A stretch of 64,000 bases of DNA from Candidatus Zixiibacteriota bacterium (GTDB lineage Bacteria > RBG-13-66-14 > B26-G2 > WVWN01): positions 27,224 through 91,223 of the forward strand of contig JAUWLW010000004.1 in NCBI GenBank assembly GCA_030613505.1. Reading direction: 5' to 3'. How positions within the stretch are numbered: the first letter of the stretch is position 1; each line of letters starts with the position of its first letter. Positions 19,465 through 27,796 of the stretch are shown in pieces. The notes under the pieces are model-generated. The model was not told the origin of the DNA. It made no database searches and was given only the letters and a program-made list of their open reading frames with translations. Both the position numbers and the translations under genes were made by a program.

Positions 19465-19959
19465 ATGGCCGGATTACCTCTCGATCATATAGCAGACAAG
19501 ATCAAGGACGCGGTAGGGGACGTCGTCGTCGAGGTGAACGAGGGCGACCGGGTCCCCTTTGTGAGAGTGGAGGCCAACGCCGTCGCCCGGGTGGCGCGCT
19601 TCCTGCGCGACGACGGCGAGCTGGCCTTTGATTTCTTGATGTACATAACCGCGGTCGACTTCCCGGACGAAGACAAGCTCACGCTCGTATATTATTACTT
19701 CTCCTACCAGAACCAACAATCGCTGATGGTAAAGGCCGACGTGCCGCGTCAGGGCGGCACGGCGCGGTCGATAGCCCACATCTACGCCGCCGCCGATTGG
19801 CTCGAGCGCGAGGTCTACGACCTCTTCGGCGTGACCTTCGACGGCCACCCCAACCTCGAGCGCATCCTGACGCCCGAGGGCTTCGAGGGCCACCCGCTCC
19901 TCAAGGATTTTGCGAGCGAGGACTACGTGCCGTTCCCGGATAAGATGCCGGGGAAGTAG
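19465..19959 (+). CDS. nuoC: NADH-quinone oxidoreductase subunit C
   Basis: ARSIAHIYAAADWLEREVYDLFGVTFDGHPNLERILTPEGFEGHPLLKDF. Confidence 0.95.
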   Translation: MAGLPLDHIADKIKDAVGDVVVEVNEGDRVPFVRVEANAVARVARFLRDDGELAFDFLMYITAVDFPDEDKLTLVYYYFSYQNQQSLMVKADVPRQGGTARSIAHIYAAADWLEREVYDLFGVTFDGHPNLERILTPEGFEGHPLLKDFASEDYVPFPDKMPGK

Positions 19960-19982
19960 CTTAACGTATTTTAGCAAGTTCT

Positions 19983-21098
19983 ATGGCCACCGATACCGCT
20001 ATACATACTCAAGAGTTCCAGGTCAACATGGGGCCGCAGCACCCGTCGACGCACGGCGTCTTTCGCATGGTGCTGACGATGGACGGCGAGCGCGTCGTCG
20101 ACTGCGAGCCCCACGTCGGCTTCCTTCACCGCTCGATGGAGAAGATGGCCGAGAACCGCCTCTACATCCAGTTCCTGCCGATGGCGGACCGCATCGACTA
20201 CTTGAGCTCGTTGTTCTGCAGCGTGGCGCACTGCCAGGCGGTCGAGCAGCTTATGGAGATCGAGGTGCCGCCGCGGGCCAAGTACCTCCGCACGATGTTC
20301 ATGGAACTCAACCGAATAGCCTCGCACTGCATCTTCTTCGGCGTCTTCGCGCTCGACCTGGGCGCCGTGACGCCCTTCCTATACGGCTTCCGCGAGCGCG
20401 AGCTCACCATGGACCTGTTGGAGATGACGACTGGCCAGCGGATAACGTTCAACTACCCGCGCTTCGGCGGCGTGGCGGCGGACCTGCCCGATTCGTTCTT
20501 CGCCGTGGCGGAGAAGTTCCTGAAAGTTTTTCCGGGCAGAATTACCGACTACGAGCGCATCCTAAACGAGAACGAGATCTTCCTGGCGCGGACGAAGGGC
20601 GTAGGCGTCGTCGACGGCGCGCGGGCTATAAACTACGGCTGGAGCGGTCCTAACCTCCGCGCCTCGGGCGTGAACTTCGACCTCCGTCAGAATATGCCGT
20701 ACGAGGCGTACGGCGAGTTGGGGTACGAGGCCGTGGTGCTCTCGAACGGCGATTGCTACGACCGCTACCTGGTCCGCATCCTCGAAATGCGCGCCTCCCA
20801 CGCGCTCATAAAGAAGTGCCTGGAGGGGTTGCCCGACGGGCCGATCGTTAAGGAGAAAGTGTCCAAGTTCCCCAAGGTCCCGGCGGGCGAGGTCTACGCG
20901 CGCGTCGAGTCGCCGCGGGGCGACTACGGCCTGTACCTCGTCTCGGACGGCACCAACAAACCATACCGCTACAAGCTCCGGACGCCGTCGTTCAACAACC
21001 TCTCGATGATACGGGAGATGCTCCCGGGCGTGTACCTGGCGGACGTCGTGCCGATATTCGGCTCGCTGGACGTCATCTTGCCGGACGTCGACAGGTAG
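19983..21098 (+). CDS. nuoD: NADH-quinone oxidoreductase subunit D
   Basis: NMGPQHPSTHGVFRMVLTMDGERVVDCEPHVGFLHRSMEKMAENR; C-terminal DVVPIFGSLDVILPDVDR. Confidence 0.97.
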   Translation: MATDTAIHTQEFQVNMGPQHPSTHGVFRMVLTMDGERVVDCEPHVGFLHRSMEKMAENRLYIQFLPMADRIDYLSSLFCSVAHCQAVEQLMEIEVPPRAKYLRTMFMELNRIASHCIFFGVFALDLGAVTPFLYGFRERELTMDLLEMTTGQRITFNYPRFGGVAADLPDSFFAVAEKFLKVFPGRITDYERILNENEIFLARTKGVGVVDGARAINYGWSGPNLRASGVNFDLRQNMPYEAYGELGYEAVVLSNGDCYDRYLVRILEMRASHALIKKCLEGLPDGPIVKEKVSKFPKVPAGEVYARVESPRGDYGLYLVSDGTNKPYRYKLRTPSFNNLSMIREMLPGVYLADVVPIFGSLDVILPDVDR

Positions 21099-21114
21099 TT
21101 ATTGCGCGAAGCGT

Positions 21115-22143
21115 ATGATAATTCACCCCGTACTCTCTTGGCTCAACGAATGGTGGCAGGGCGTCGTGGCGACCTACGGCCTGCCGTCGTGCTTCGTTCC
21201 GGCGGCGCAGATGGTCGTCCACGCGATATTAATAGGCGGCTTCATCGCGGTACTGGTTCTATTCCTCATCTGGCTCACGCGCAAGGTTTCGGCACACATC
21301 CAGCAGCGCTTCGGCCCCATGCGGGTGGGGTGGCACGGCTCCGTTCAAACCGTCGCCGACGCGCTAAAGCTGATGCAGAAGGAGGACACGACGCCGCGCA
21401 GCTGCGACCGGCCGGTCTTCAACATAGCGCCGTTTTTGGCCTTCGCGCCCACTATCGTGGCCTTCGTCGTCATCCCGTTCGGCGACGGCGCTATCATCCG
21501 CGACCTCAACATCGGCGTGCTATTCCTCTTCGCGATCACGACCATAAACGTCATCGGCGTAATTTCCGGCGGCTGGGCGTCGGGTTCGAAGTACTCGCTG
21601 TTGGGCGGGTTCCGCTCCGCGGCGCAGCTTGTCTCGTACGAGGTCCCGTTGGTGCTCTCGGCGCTGGGCGTCATCATGCTCGCCGGCTCCATGAAGATGG
21701 GGGCCATCGTCGACGCGCAGAGCCGGATCTGGTTTGTGGCGTACCAGCCGTTGGCGTTCGTTATTTACATTATCGCGGCCACGGCGGAGGTGAACCGGAC
21801 GCCGTTCGACATCCCGGAGGCGGAGCAGGAGATCGTCGCGGGGTTCAACGTCGAGTACTCCGGCATGAAGTTCGCGATGTTCTTCCTGGCCGAGTTCGCG
21901 AACATGTTCCTTATCGCGGCGATAGCGGCCACGCTCTTTCTGGGCGGGTGGCGGGGGCCGTGGCTGCCGGGCGAGTTCTGGTTTTTAGCGAAATCTTTCG
22001 CGATCGTATTGCTGTTGATGTTCTTCAGGTGGACCTATCCCCGGCTGCGCGTCGACCAGCTGATGTCGTTCGCGTGGAAGTTCTTGCTGCCGCTCGCTTT
22101 TCTTAACTTAATAATAACCGGGCTAATCCTCGTTTTAATATAG
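21115..22143 (+). CDS. nuoH: NADH-quinone oxidoreductase subunit H
   Basis: RKVSAHIQQRFGPMRVGWHGSVQTVADALKLMQKEDTTP; ATAEVNRTPFDIPEAEQEIVAGFNVEYSGMKFAMFFLAEFANMF. Confidence 0.97.
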   Translation: MIIHPVLSWLNEWWQGVVATYGLPSCFVPAAQMVVHAILIGGFIAVLVLFLIWLTRKVSAHIQQRFGPMRVGWHGSVQTVADALKLMQKEDTTPRSCDRPVFNIAPFLAFAPTIVAFVVIPFGDGAIIRDLNIGVLFLFAITTINVIGVISGGWASGSKYSLLGGFRSAAQLVSYEVPLVLSALGVIMLAGSMKMGAIVDAQSRIWFVAYQPLAFVIYIIAATAEVNRTPFDIPEAEQEIVAGFNVEYSGMKFAMFFLAEFANMFLIAAIAATLFLGGWRGPWLPGEFWFLAKSFAIVLLLMFFRWTYPRLRVDQLMSFAWKFLLPLAFLNLIITGLILVLI

Positions 22144-22146
22144 AGT

Positions 22147-22608
22147 ATGAGAGTTTTCCGAGCTATCGGTAGGTTGGTAAAGGGTACGTGGTGGCTGTTC
22201 GTCGGCATGGTTACGACGACCAAGCACTTTTTGCGCCGGGCCATTACGATCCAGTATCCCAAGGAGCGGTTCGAGCAGTGGCCGCGGTTCCGCGGCCGCG
22301 TCGCGATGGTCGCGGGCGACGACGGCGGTCATAAATGTACCGCGTGTGCCCAGTGCATTCGAGTATGCCCGGCGGCTTGCATTACGCTCGAGCGCCACAA
22401 AGAAGGGGGCGTCAAAGGTTTCGTCGTCGACGGATACGTTATCGATATCGGCCTCTGTATTTACTGCGGCCTATGCGTCGAGGTTTGTAACTTCGACGCG
22501 TTGGCGATGGTCCCCGAATACGAGATGTCGGTTTACGACAAGGCGGAGTTGGTATACGACATTCCCAAGTTACTCTCGCGGCAGCTCGAGCCGGAGTTTA
22601 AAAAGTAA
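22147..22608 (+). CDS. nuoI: NADH-quinone oxidoreductase subunit I
   Basis: Two 4Fe-4S motifs CTACAQCIRVCPAACI and CIYCGLCVEVCNFDAL. Confidence 0.95.
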   Translation: MRVFRAIGRLVKGTWWLFVGMVTTTKHFLRRAITIQYPKERFEQWPRFRGRVAMVAGDDGGHKCTACAQCIRVCPAACITLERHKEGGVKGFVVDGYVIDIGLCIYCGLCVEVCNFDALAMVPEYEMSVYDKAELVYDIPKLLSRQLEPEFKK

Positions 22609-22679
22609 ATACCCGGGTTAATTCTCGGAGAAATCGCCGCAGGGGTCGCAACGGTTTAAAAATAAGGGAATAGGTTAGG

Positions 22680-23213
22680 ATGAGCGCCGAGATGGAAGTG
22701 CGGGGAACATTTTTCCAGGTTTTAAAGCAAGTGTTCCCGCATATTAGCGAGATTGTGGGAGAGGATCTGGCGAAGTATTTCCGGGATATCGACGGCGAGG
22801 CCTGGTACGACGCGGCCCCGTATCTCGCGGCGATAAAATATCTCCGTGACCGTATATCGCCGCAAGTTATGGTTTTAATAGGCAACCAGTTGGTGGAAAC
22901 GATCAGGGAGCAGGTGCGGGATTCGGACGTTACCTCGCCCCAGGAGTTGGCGGAAAAGTTGCCGGAATTGTACGGCAACTTCGTTCGGGGGAAAGGCGCG
23001 GGAGACTGGCACGTCGAAGAGTTCGCGCCCGGCAGGGCTATTATCGAAGAAACGGGCGTTACGGGTAACGTGGATTTTAGCGTAGGGGTTATTAAGAGCA
23101 GCTTCGAGGCGGTCGGCGCGTACAACGTGCGGGTCGCGGTTATCGACGACCGCACAAAGGGCGCCGACGCCAACCGCTACCTGGCGGAATGGATGGAGCC
23201 CGACGCGGGCTAA
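22680..23213 (+). CDS. Uncharacterised protein inside the nuo operon, possibly V4R/DUF2378-like
   Basis: 177 aa ORF between nuoI and nuoJ, same strand, short gaps; helical N-half, C-half ending GAYNVRVAVIDDRTKGADANRYLAEW. Family link is inference. Confidence 0.75.
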   Translation: MSAEMEVRGTFFQVLKQVFPHISEIVGEDLAKYFRDIDGEAWYDAAPYLAAIKYLRDRISPQVMVLIGNQLVETIREQVRDSDVTSPQELAEKLPELYGNFVRGKGAGDWHVEEFAPGRAIIEETGVTGNVDFSVGVIKSSFEAVGAYNVRVAVIDDRTKGADANRYLAEWMEPDAG

Positions 23214-23237
23214 GTACGACGCGGCGGCGTTAAAAAT

Positions 23238-23744
23238 ATGACCGACTGGATTTACGTAGTAGCTTTTTACGGCGTCGCCGGCGTGGCGTTACTCGGCGGC
23301 CTGGGCGTGCTTTTCTTTCGGAACCTCTTCCACGCCGGCCTGAGCTTGATTCTCTCGCTCTTCGCCGTAGCCTCGCTGTTCGTCCTCTTGGGCGCGGAGT
23401 TTCTGGCCGGCGTACAGGTGCTGGTCTACGTGGGCGCGGTGGCGGTACTTATTCTCTTCGCCGTAATGTTGACGCAGCGTATTACGGCCAGGCGCGTCAG
23501 GAGGTACACGCGCGCGCTCATACCCGCGGCGTTGGTAACGCTCGGCCTGGCGGTCGTAACCGTGTTCGTGATGGTAAAGGTCGAGCTGCCGGCGATAGCG
23601 CCTATACCCGAGGCCAGCGCCATCGACGAGCTCGCCGACCAGCTGCTCTCGACGTACTTGTTGCCGTTCGAAGTCATATCGTTGCTTCTCTTGGGGGCGC
23701 TGGTCGGCGCCATCGTTCTGGCGCGGAAGGAGGAGCGGCGGTGA
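23238..23744 (+). CDS. nuoJ: NADH-quinone oxidoreductase subunit J
   Basis: GAEFLAGVQVLVYVGAVAVLILFAVMLTQRI. Confidence 0.94.
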   Translation: MTDWIYVVAFYGVAGVALLGGLGVLFFRNLFHAGLSLILSLFAVASLFVLLGAEFLAGVQVLVYVGAVAVLILFAVMLTQRITARRVRRYTRALIPAALVTLGLAVVTVFVMVKVELPAIAPIPEASAIDELADQLLSTYLLPFEVISLLLLGALVGAIVLARKEERR

Positions 23745-24052
23745 CGATAACGCCCCTCCACTTCGTCGGCGTGTCGGCGCTTCTTTTCGGCATCGGCCTG
23801 CTCGTCGTCCTGACCCGGCGCAACGCCATCGGCGTACTCATGGGCATCGAGCTCATGCTCAACGCCGTCAACGTGCAGCTGGTGACGTTCGACCGCGTTT
23901 ACGGACCCGAGCGCCTCGACGGGCAACTCTTTTCGTTGTTCGTAATAACGGTCGCGGCGGCCGAGGCCGTCGTCGGCCTGGCGTTGATACTTGCAGTCTA
24001 CCGCTCGCGCGGGACCGTCGCCGTTGACGACCTGCACGAGCTGCGAGGGTAA
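23741..24052 (+). CDS. nuoK: NADH-quinone oxidoreductase subunit K
   Basis: LTRRNAIGVLMGIELMLNAVNVQLVTFDR; FSLFVITVAAAEAVVGLALILAVYR. Confidence 0.95.
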   Translation: MTITPLHFVGVSALLFGIGLLVVLTRRNAIGVLMGIELMLNAVNVQLVTFDRVYGPERLDGQLFSLFVITVAAAEAVVGLALILAVYRSRGTVAVDDLHELRG

Positions 24053-24060
24053 GTTCTAAG

Positions 24061-24660
24061 GTGGGGCGGATAATCGCAGCGGCGGCCTTATGGACGTTCT
24101 GCCTTGCGGCGGGCGCCGCCGGCGAGTACGAGTTGTTTACGTACGACGCGCTCGGCGTGGCGCTTACCGTCCCGCCGGGGTATGAAGTGGACGCGGCCCC
24201 GCCGGCCGAAAGCGCTACGGCCGCCGCGGTTCGCTTGAGTTGGCCCGAGGGGCCGTACGCCGACTTGGATGCGTTAATAATACGCCGCAAGGCCGCGTAC
24301 GCGAACGTAATTATCTGGGCCGGCCTTTACCAGCGTCGGCTGGGGGCGTCGGACTCGTTCGAGGCGGAAGCCGACCCCTTAGGTGGAGCTGAACTCGCGG
24401 CGGCTGGCGCGGACGACGGCCTGAGAGGTTCGTACGTCGTCGGGGAGGAAGAGGGGCGGCGGCGCCTCGAGGTGTTATTTTTGGCGTCGGCGAAGACATT
24501 TTACGTTGTGGAGATCTCGTACCCGGACGTCGTGGAAAGCCGCCTCGCGGCCGCCACGCAAAAAATGTTGAATACGTTTAAGATATTACCGCCGGTAGAA
24601 GATGTGCTATCCGAAGGAAGCGGTAGCACCGATGCCGGGCGGGAACCGCCCTCGGAATAA
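24061..24660 (+). CDS. Secreted protein of unknown function inside the nuo operon (possible PsbP/Mog1-like fold)
   Basis: Signal peptide MGRIIAAAALWTFCLAAGAAG; YELFTYDALGVALTVPPGYEVDA...VLFLASAKTFYVVEISYPDVVESRLAAATQKMLNTFKI. Fold is inference. Confidence 0.75.
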   Translation: MGRIIAAAALWTFCLAAGAAGEYELFTYDALGVALTVPPGYEVDAAPPAESATAAAVRLSWPEGPYADLDALIIRRKAAYANVIIWAGLYQRRLGASDSFEAEADPLGGAELAAAGADDGLRGSYVVGEEEGRRRLEVLFLASAKTFYVVEISYPDVVESRLAAATQKMLNTFKILPPVEDVLSEGSGSTDAGREPPSE

Positions 24661-24669
24661 ACTCGAGCT

Positions 24670-26598
24670 ATGGTCTGGTTAGCGTCCATAATAATTATCG
24701 CGCCTTTGCTGGGCTTTCTAATCGCCATCCTGTGGGGTAAGCGGATGGGCGAGCCCAAGGCCGCGATCGCGCCGGTCGCGGCGCTGGGCGTGTCCTTCGG
24801 TGCCGCGATAGCGCTCTTCGCCGGCACCCTGCTGGGGTACGGCGGCGATTTCTCCTACACCTGGTTCCGGGTGGGCGACTTCGCGCTGCAGGTCGGCTTC
24901 CTGCTCGACCGCTTCGCCGGCGTAATGGCTCTCGTCGTCGCGACCGTTTCGTTCATGATCCACATCTACTCGACCGGCTACATGGCCGGCGACAAGCTCT
25001 ACGGCCGCTACTTCGCGTACCTGAACCTCTTTTCGGCGGCGATGCTCGGGTTGGTTTTGGCCAACAACTTCCTGCAAGCGTTCATCTTCTGGGAACTGGT
25101 CGGCCTAACGTCGTACCTCTTGATCGGCTTCTGGTTCGAGAAGCCGGAGGCGGCCAACGCCGGCATGAAAGCGTTCATAACGACGCGGCTGGGCGACGTC
25201 GGCCTGTTAGTGGGCATTATACTCATATTCACGTTGACCGGCACGTTCCACTTCGGGACCATCTTCGGCCTGATCGAGTACGGTGCGCTGGCGCCGGCGA
25301 TGGTAACGGCGATCGCTATTCTCATCTTCGCGGGCGCGGTGGGGAAGTCGGCGCAGATACCGCTGCATGTCTGGCTCCCCGACGCGATGGAGGGCCCGAC
25401 GCCGGTCAGCGCCCTGATCCACGCCGCGACGATGGTGGCCGCGGGCGTCTACCTCGTCGCGCGCTCGTTCCCCATATTCGTCGCCGCCGCCGGGGCCTCG
25501 GAGGTCGTGGCGTACGTGGGGGCGACCACGGCCCTCATGGCCGCGACCATAGCCGTAGTCCAGATAGACATCAAGCGCGTGCTGGCGTATTCCACCATAA
25601 GCCAGCTCGGCTATATGATGCTCGCGTTGGGGTGCGGCAGCCAGGCCGCGGGGATATTCCACCTCTACACGCACGCGTTCTTCAAGGCGCTTTTGTTTTT
25701 AGGCGCCGGCGCCGTCATCCACGCTTGTCACACCAACGATATGCGCGAGATGGGCGGCCTGGGCCGCCGGATGAAGTGGACCGCGGCGACCTTCATACTG
25801 GCGGCGCTCGCGCTGGCGGGCGTGCCGCCGTTCTCGGGCTTCTTCTCCAAGGACGAGATTCTGGTCGCGGTCGTCGACCACGGCGGATGGTACTTGGCCT
25901 TCGCCGCTTTCTTCACCGTCTTCCTGACGGCGTTCTACATGTTCCGCGCCATATTCATTACCTTCGGCGGCAAAGCGGGGGAAAAGGCGGAGCGCGCCCG
26001 TGAGGCGCCCTGGAATATGTTGGGGCCGATGGTATTCCTCTGCGTATTCGCGGTCGTGGCCGGATGGATCGGCATACCGGGGGTAACGAAGGGCTTCGCG
26101 TGGTTGGCCGGCTTCGATGTGCACGGCGAGCACTACGGCATCAACGTCGGCGCCGCGGGCGCGTCGCTCGCTTTGGCCGCGGGCGGCATCGGGCTGGCGT
26201 GGGCTTTGTATAGATTGAAGGTGTACCCGGTCGAAAAGATTTACAGGACCTTCCGGCCGGTGGCGGTTGTGCTCGAGCGCAAGTACTTCTTCGACGACGT
26301 GTACGGCTTCCTGTTCGTTAAGGGTACCGTATTCTTCGCGCGGCTATGGGGCCTGTTCGACAATTACGTAATAGACGGCGCCGTGAACGGCACCGCCCGG
26401 CTTACGGTCCTGTTGTCGAAGTTCAAGGGTTGGTTCGACCTCGCCGTCGTGGACGGCGCGGTCAACTTCACCGGCTGGATTACGCAAGCTTTCGGTAAAA
26501 CATTCCGCCGCGTCCAAACGGGCTACGTTCAGGAATATCTAATAGTCCTGGTATGCGGCGTAATCGCGATACTGGTCGCGGTGCTCGTTATCCTTTAG
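24670..26598 (+). CDS. nuoL: NADH-quinone oxidoreductase subunit L
   Basis: 642 aa; FWELVGLTSYLLIGFW, GKSAQIPLHVWLPDAMEGPTPVSALIHAATMVAAGVYL. Confidence 0.97.
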   Translation: MVWLASIIIIAPLLGFLIAILWGKRMGEPKAAIAPVAALGVSFGAAIALFAGTLLGYGGDFSYTWFRVGDFALQVGFLLDRFAGVMALVVATVSFMIHIYSTGYMAGDKLYGRYFAYLNLFSAAMLGLVLANNFLQAFIFWELVGLTSYLLIGFWFEKPEAANAGMKAFITTRLGDVGLLVGIILIFTLTGTFHFGTIFGLIEYGALAPAMVTAIAILIFAGAVGKSAQIPLHVWLPDAMEGPTPVSALIHAATMVAAGVYLVARSFPIFVAAAGASEVVAYVGATTALMAATIAVVQIDIKRVLAYSTISQLGYMMLALGCGSQAAGIFHLYTHAFFKALLFLGAGAVIHACHTNDMREMGGLGRRMKWTAATFILAALALAGVPPFSGFFSKDEILVAVVDHGGWYLAFAAFFTVFLTAFYMFRAIFITFGGKAGEKAERAREAPWNMLGPMVFLCVFAVVAGWIGIPGVTKGFAWLAGFDVHGEHYGINVGAAGASLALAAGGIGLAWALYRLKVYPVEKIYRTFRPVAVVLERKYFFDDVYGFLFVKGTVFFARLWGLFDNYVIDGAVNGTARLTVLLSKFKGWFDLAVVDGAVNFTGWITQAFGKTFRRVQTGYVQEYLIVLVCGVIAILVAVLVIL

Positions 26599-26607
26599 GG
26601 GGGCGGG

Positions 26608-27165
26608 TTGAAGACGTTTCCGTTAAACGGGGCGCACGTGAGAAAGGTAGTAGCGCTCCACCGGGCGACGCGGCCTTGGTGCTACCGGGGTAAAGCCGTC
26701 AAAACCGTGCTGCGCGCGTTCTACGACGCGTACGCCAACCGCGACTTCACCGTCGGGACGGTGGCGTTGGAAGAAGAGGACGTAGTAGGAGTTATGTGCG
26801 GCGCGACGGAACGGGCGGGGCCGGCGCGGTGGCTGCGGCAGAGGAGGCGGTGGCGTTCGTTCTGGCCCAGGCTCGCGGGCGGGGCGGATATGGCGCTCGG
26901 TGGTTGGGACGCCGCGACGTTGGCCCGAGCGGCCGAAGGCTTCGAGAGGCCGGCTTACCTCGTTGCCGCGGCGACGGCGGAAGGATTAGCGGGAGACGGC
27001 CTTGCGGCTTTAAGCGACTCGTTCACGGCGGCGGTGGCTTCGCGGGGCGCGACGCATATAGTAGCTCCGGCCACGGCGCCGGACGAACGGCTGGAACGCG
27101 TGGGTTTCGAACCGGCCGGGGCCGAGGGCGGCGGAGCGTTGGTTATTTACGTGAAAAAGTTATGA
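26608..27165 (+). CDS. GNAT-like protein of unknown function inside the nuo operon
   Basis: 185 aa, MKTFPLNGAHVRKVVALHRATRPWCYRG...AFYDAYANRDFTVGTVALEEEDVVGVMCG resembles a GNAT N-terminal half; C-terminus LERVGFEPAGAEGGGALVIYVKKL. Confidence 0.6.
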   Translation: MKTFPLNGAHVRKVVALHRATRPWCYRGKAVKTVLRAFYDAYANRDFTVGTVALEEEDVVGVMCGATERAGPARWLRQRRRWRSFWPRLAGGADMALGGWDAATLARAAEGFERPAYLVAAATAEGLAGDGLAALSDSFTAAVASRGATHIVAPATAPDERLERVGFEPAGAEGGGALVIYVKKL

Positions 27166-27761
27166 CGTTCGCGCGAAAGGAATTAATCGGCGTATTAATA
27201 GCTGCGGTTATGGCGACGGCCGCCGCGGCCGATGACGCTATGCCGTACGAGGAGATAATTTCGGCCGACGCTGGCTGCCGCGAGTACTTCTGGGAAGGGG
27301 TCGACGCGATCGGCGGCGGCAAGATGAAGGACGCGCGGGACAAGCTGGATAACGCGGTCAAGGAGGACGCCGATTGTTTCCTGGCGTACTTGCTGCTGAG
27401 CCAGCTCGAGTACGTCGAGGGCAACGACGAGAAGTCCACTGAGTACTTACAACGGGTCGCGGCCGAACCGCCGGAGCTGTCCGCGCTGTACGAAGAGGTC
27501 GCGGCGGCGTTGCGCGCCGACGACTACGAGGCCGTTGCGTCGCAAGCGGAGAAGTTGGTGGCGGCGTATCCCCAGACGATGCGAGCTATAGCGGCCCTTC
27601 ACCTGCTCGGGCGCGCGCAGTACCAATTGGGGCGCCGGACGGAAGCCGCGTTAACGCTGAAAGCGGCCTATATGTACTCGGACCTCGCGCCGGGCACGGT
27701 ACCGGCGTACGGTTCGGAGGCCGAGGCGGAAGAATTGAAGGAATTCGCGGGCGTGCGTTAA
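27162..27761 (+). CDS. Secreted TPR-like protein inside the nuo operon
   Basis: ATG at 27162 overlaps the preceding stop (ATGA); MTFARKELIGVLIAAVMATAAAADDA signal; ALHLLGRAQYQLGRRTEAALTLKAAY TPR. Confidence 0.8.
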   Translation: MTFARKELIGVLIAAVMATAAAADDAMPYEEIISADAGCREYFWEGVDAIGGGKMKDARDKLDNAVKEDADCFLAYLLLSQLEYVEGNDEKSTEYLQRVAAEPPELSALYEEVAAALRADDYEAVASQAEKLVAAYPQTMRAIAALHLLGRAQYQLGRRTEAALTLKAAYMYSDLAPGTVPAYGSEAEAEELKEFAGVR

Positions 27762-27796
27762 CGGTGGGCCCGCGCGTACATATTGTTTAGGAGGCT

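Noticed and set aside
21102-22106. 334-aa ORF overlapping nuoH
   Set aside because: Shadow frame of nuoH with Arg/Gly-rich composition.
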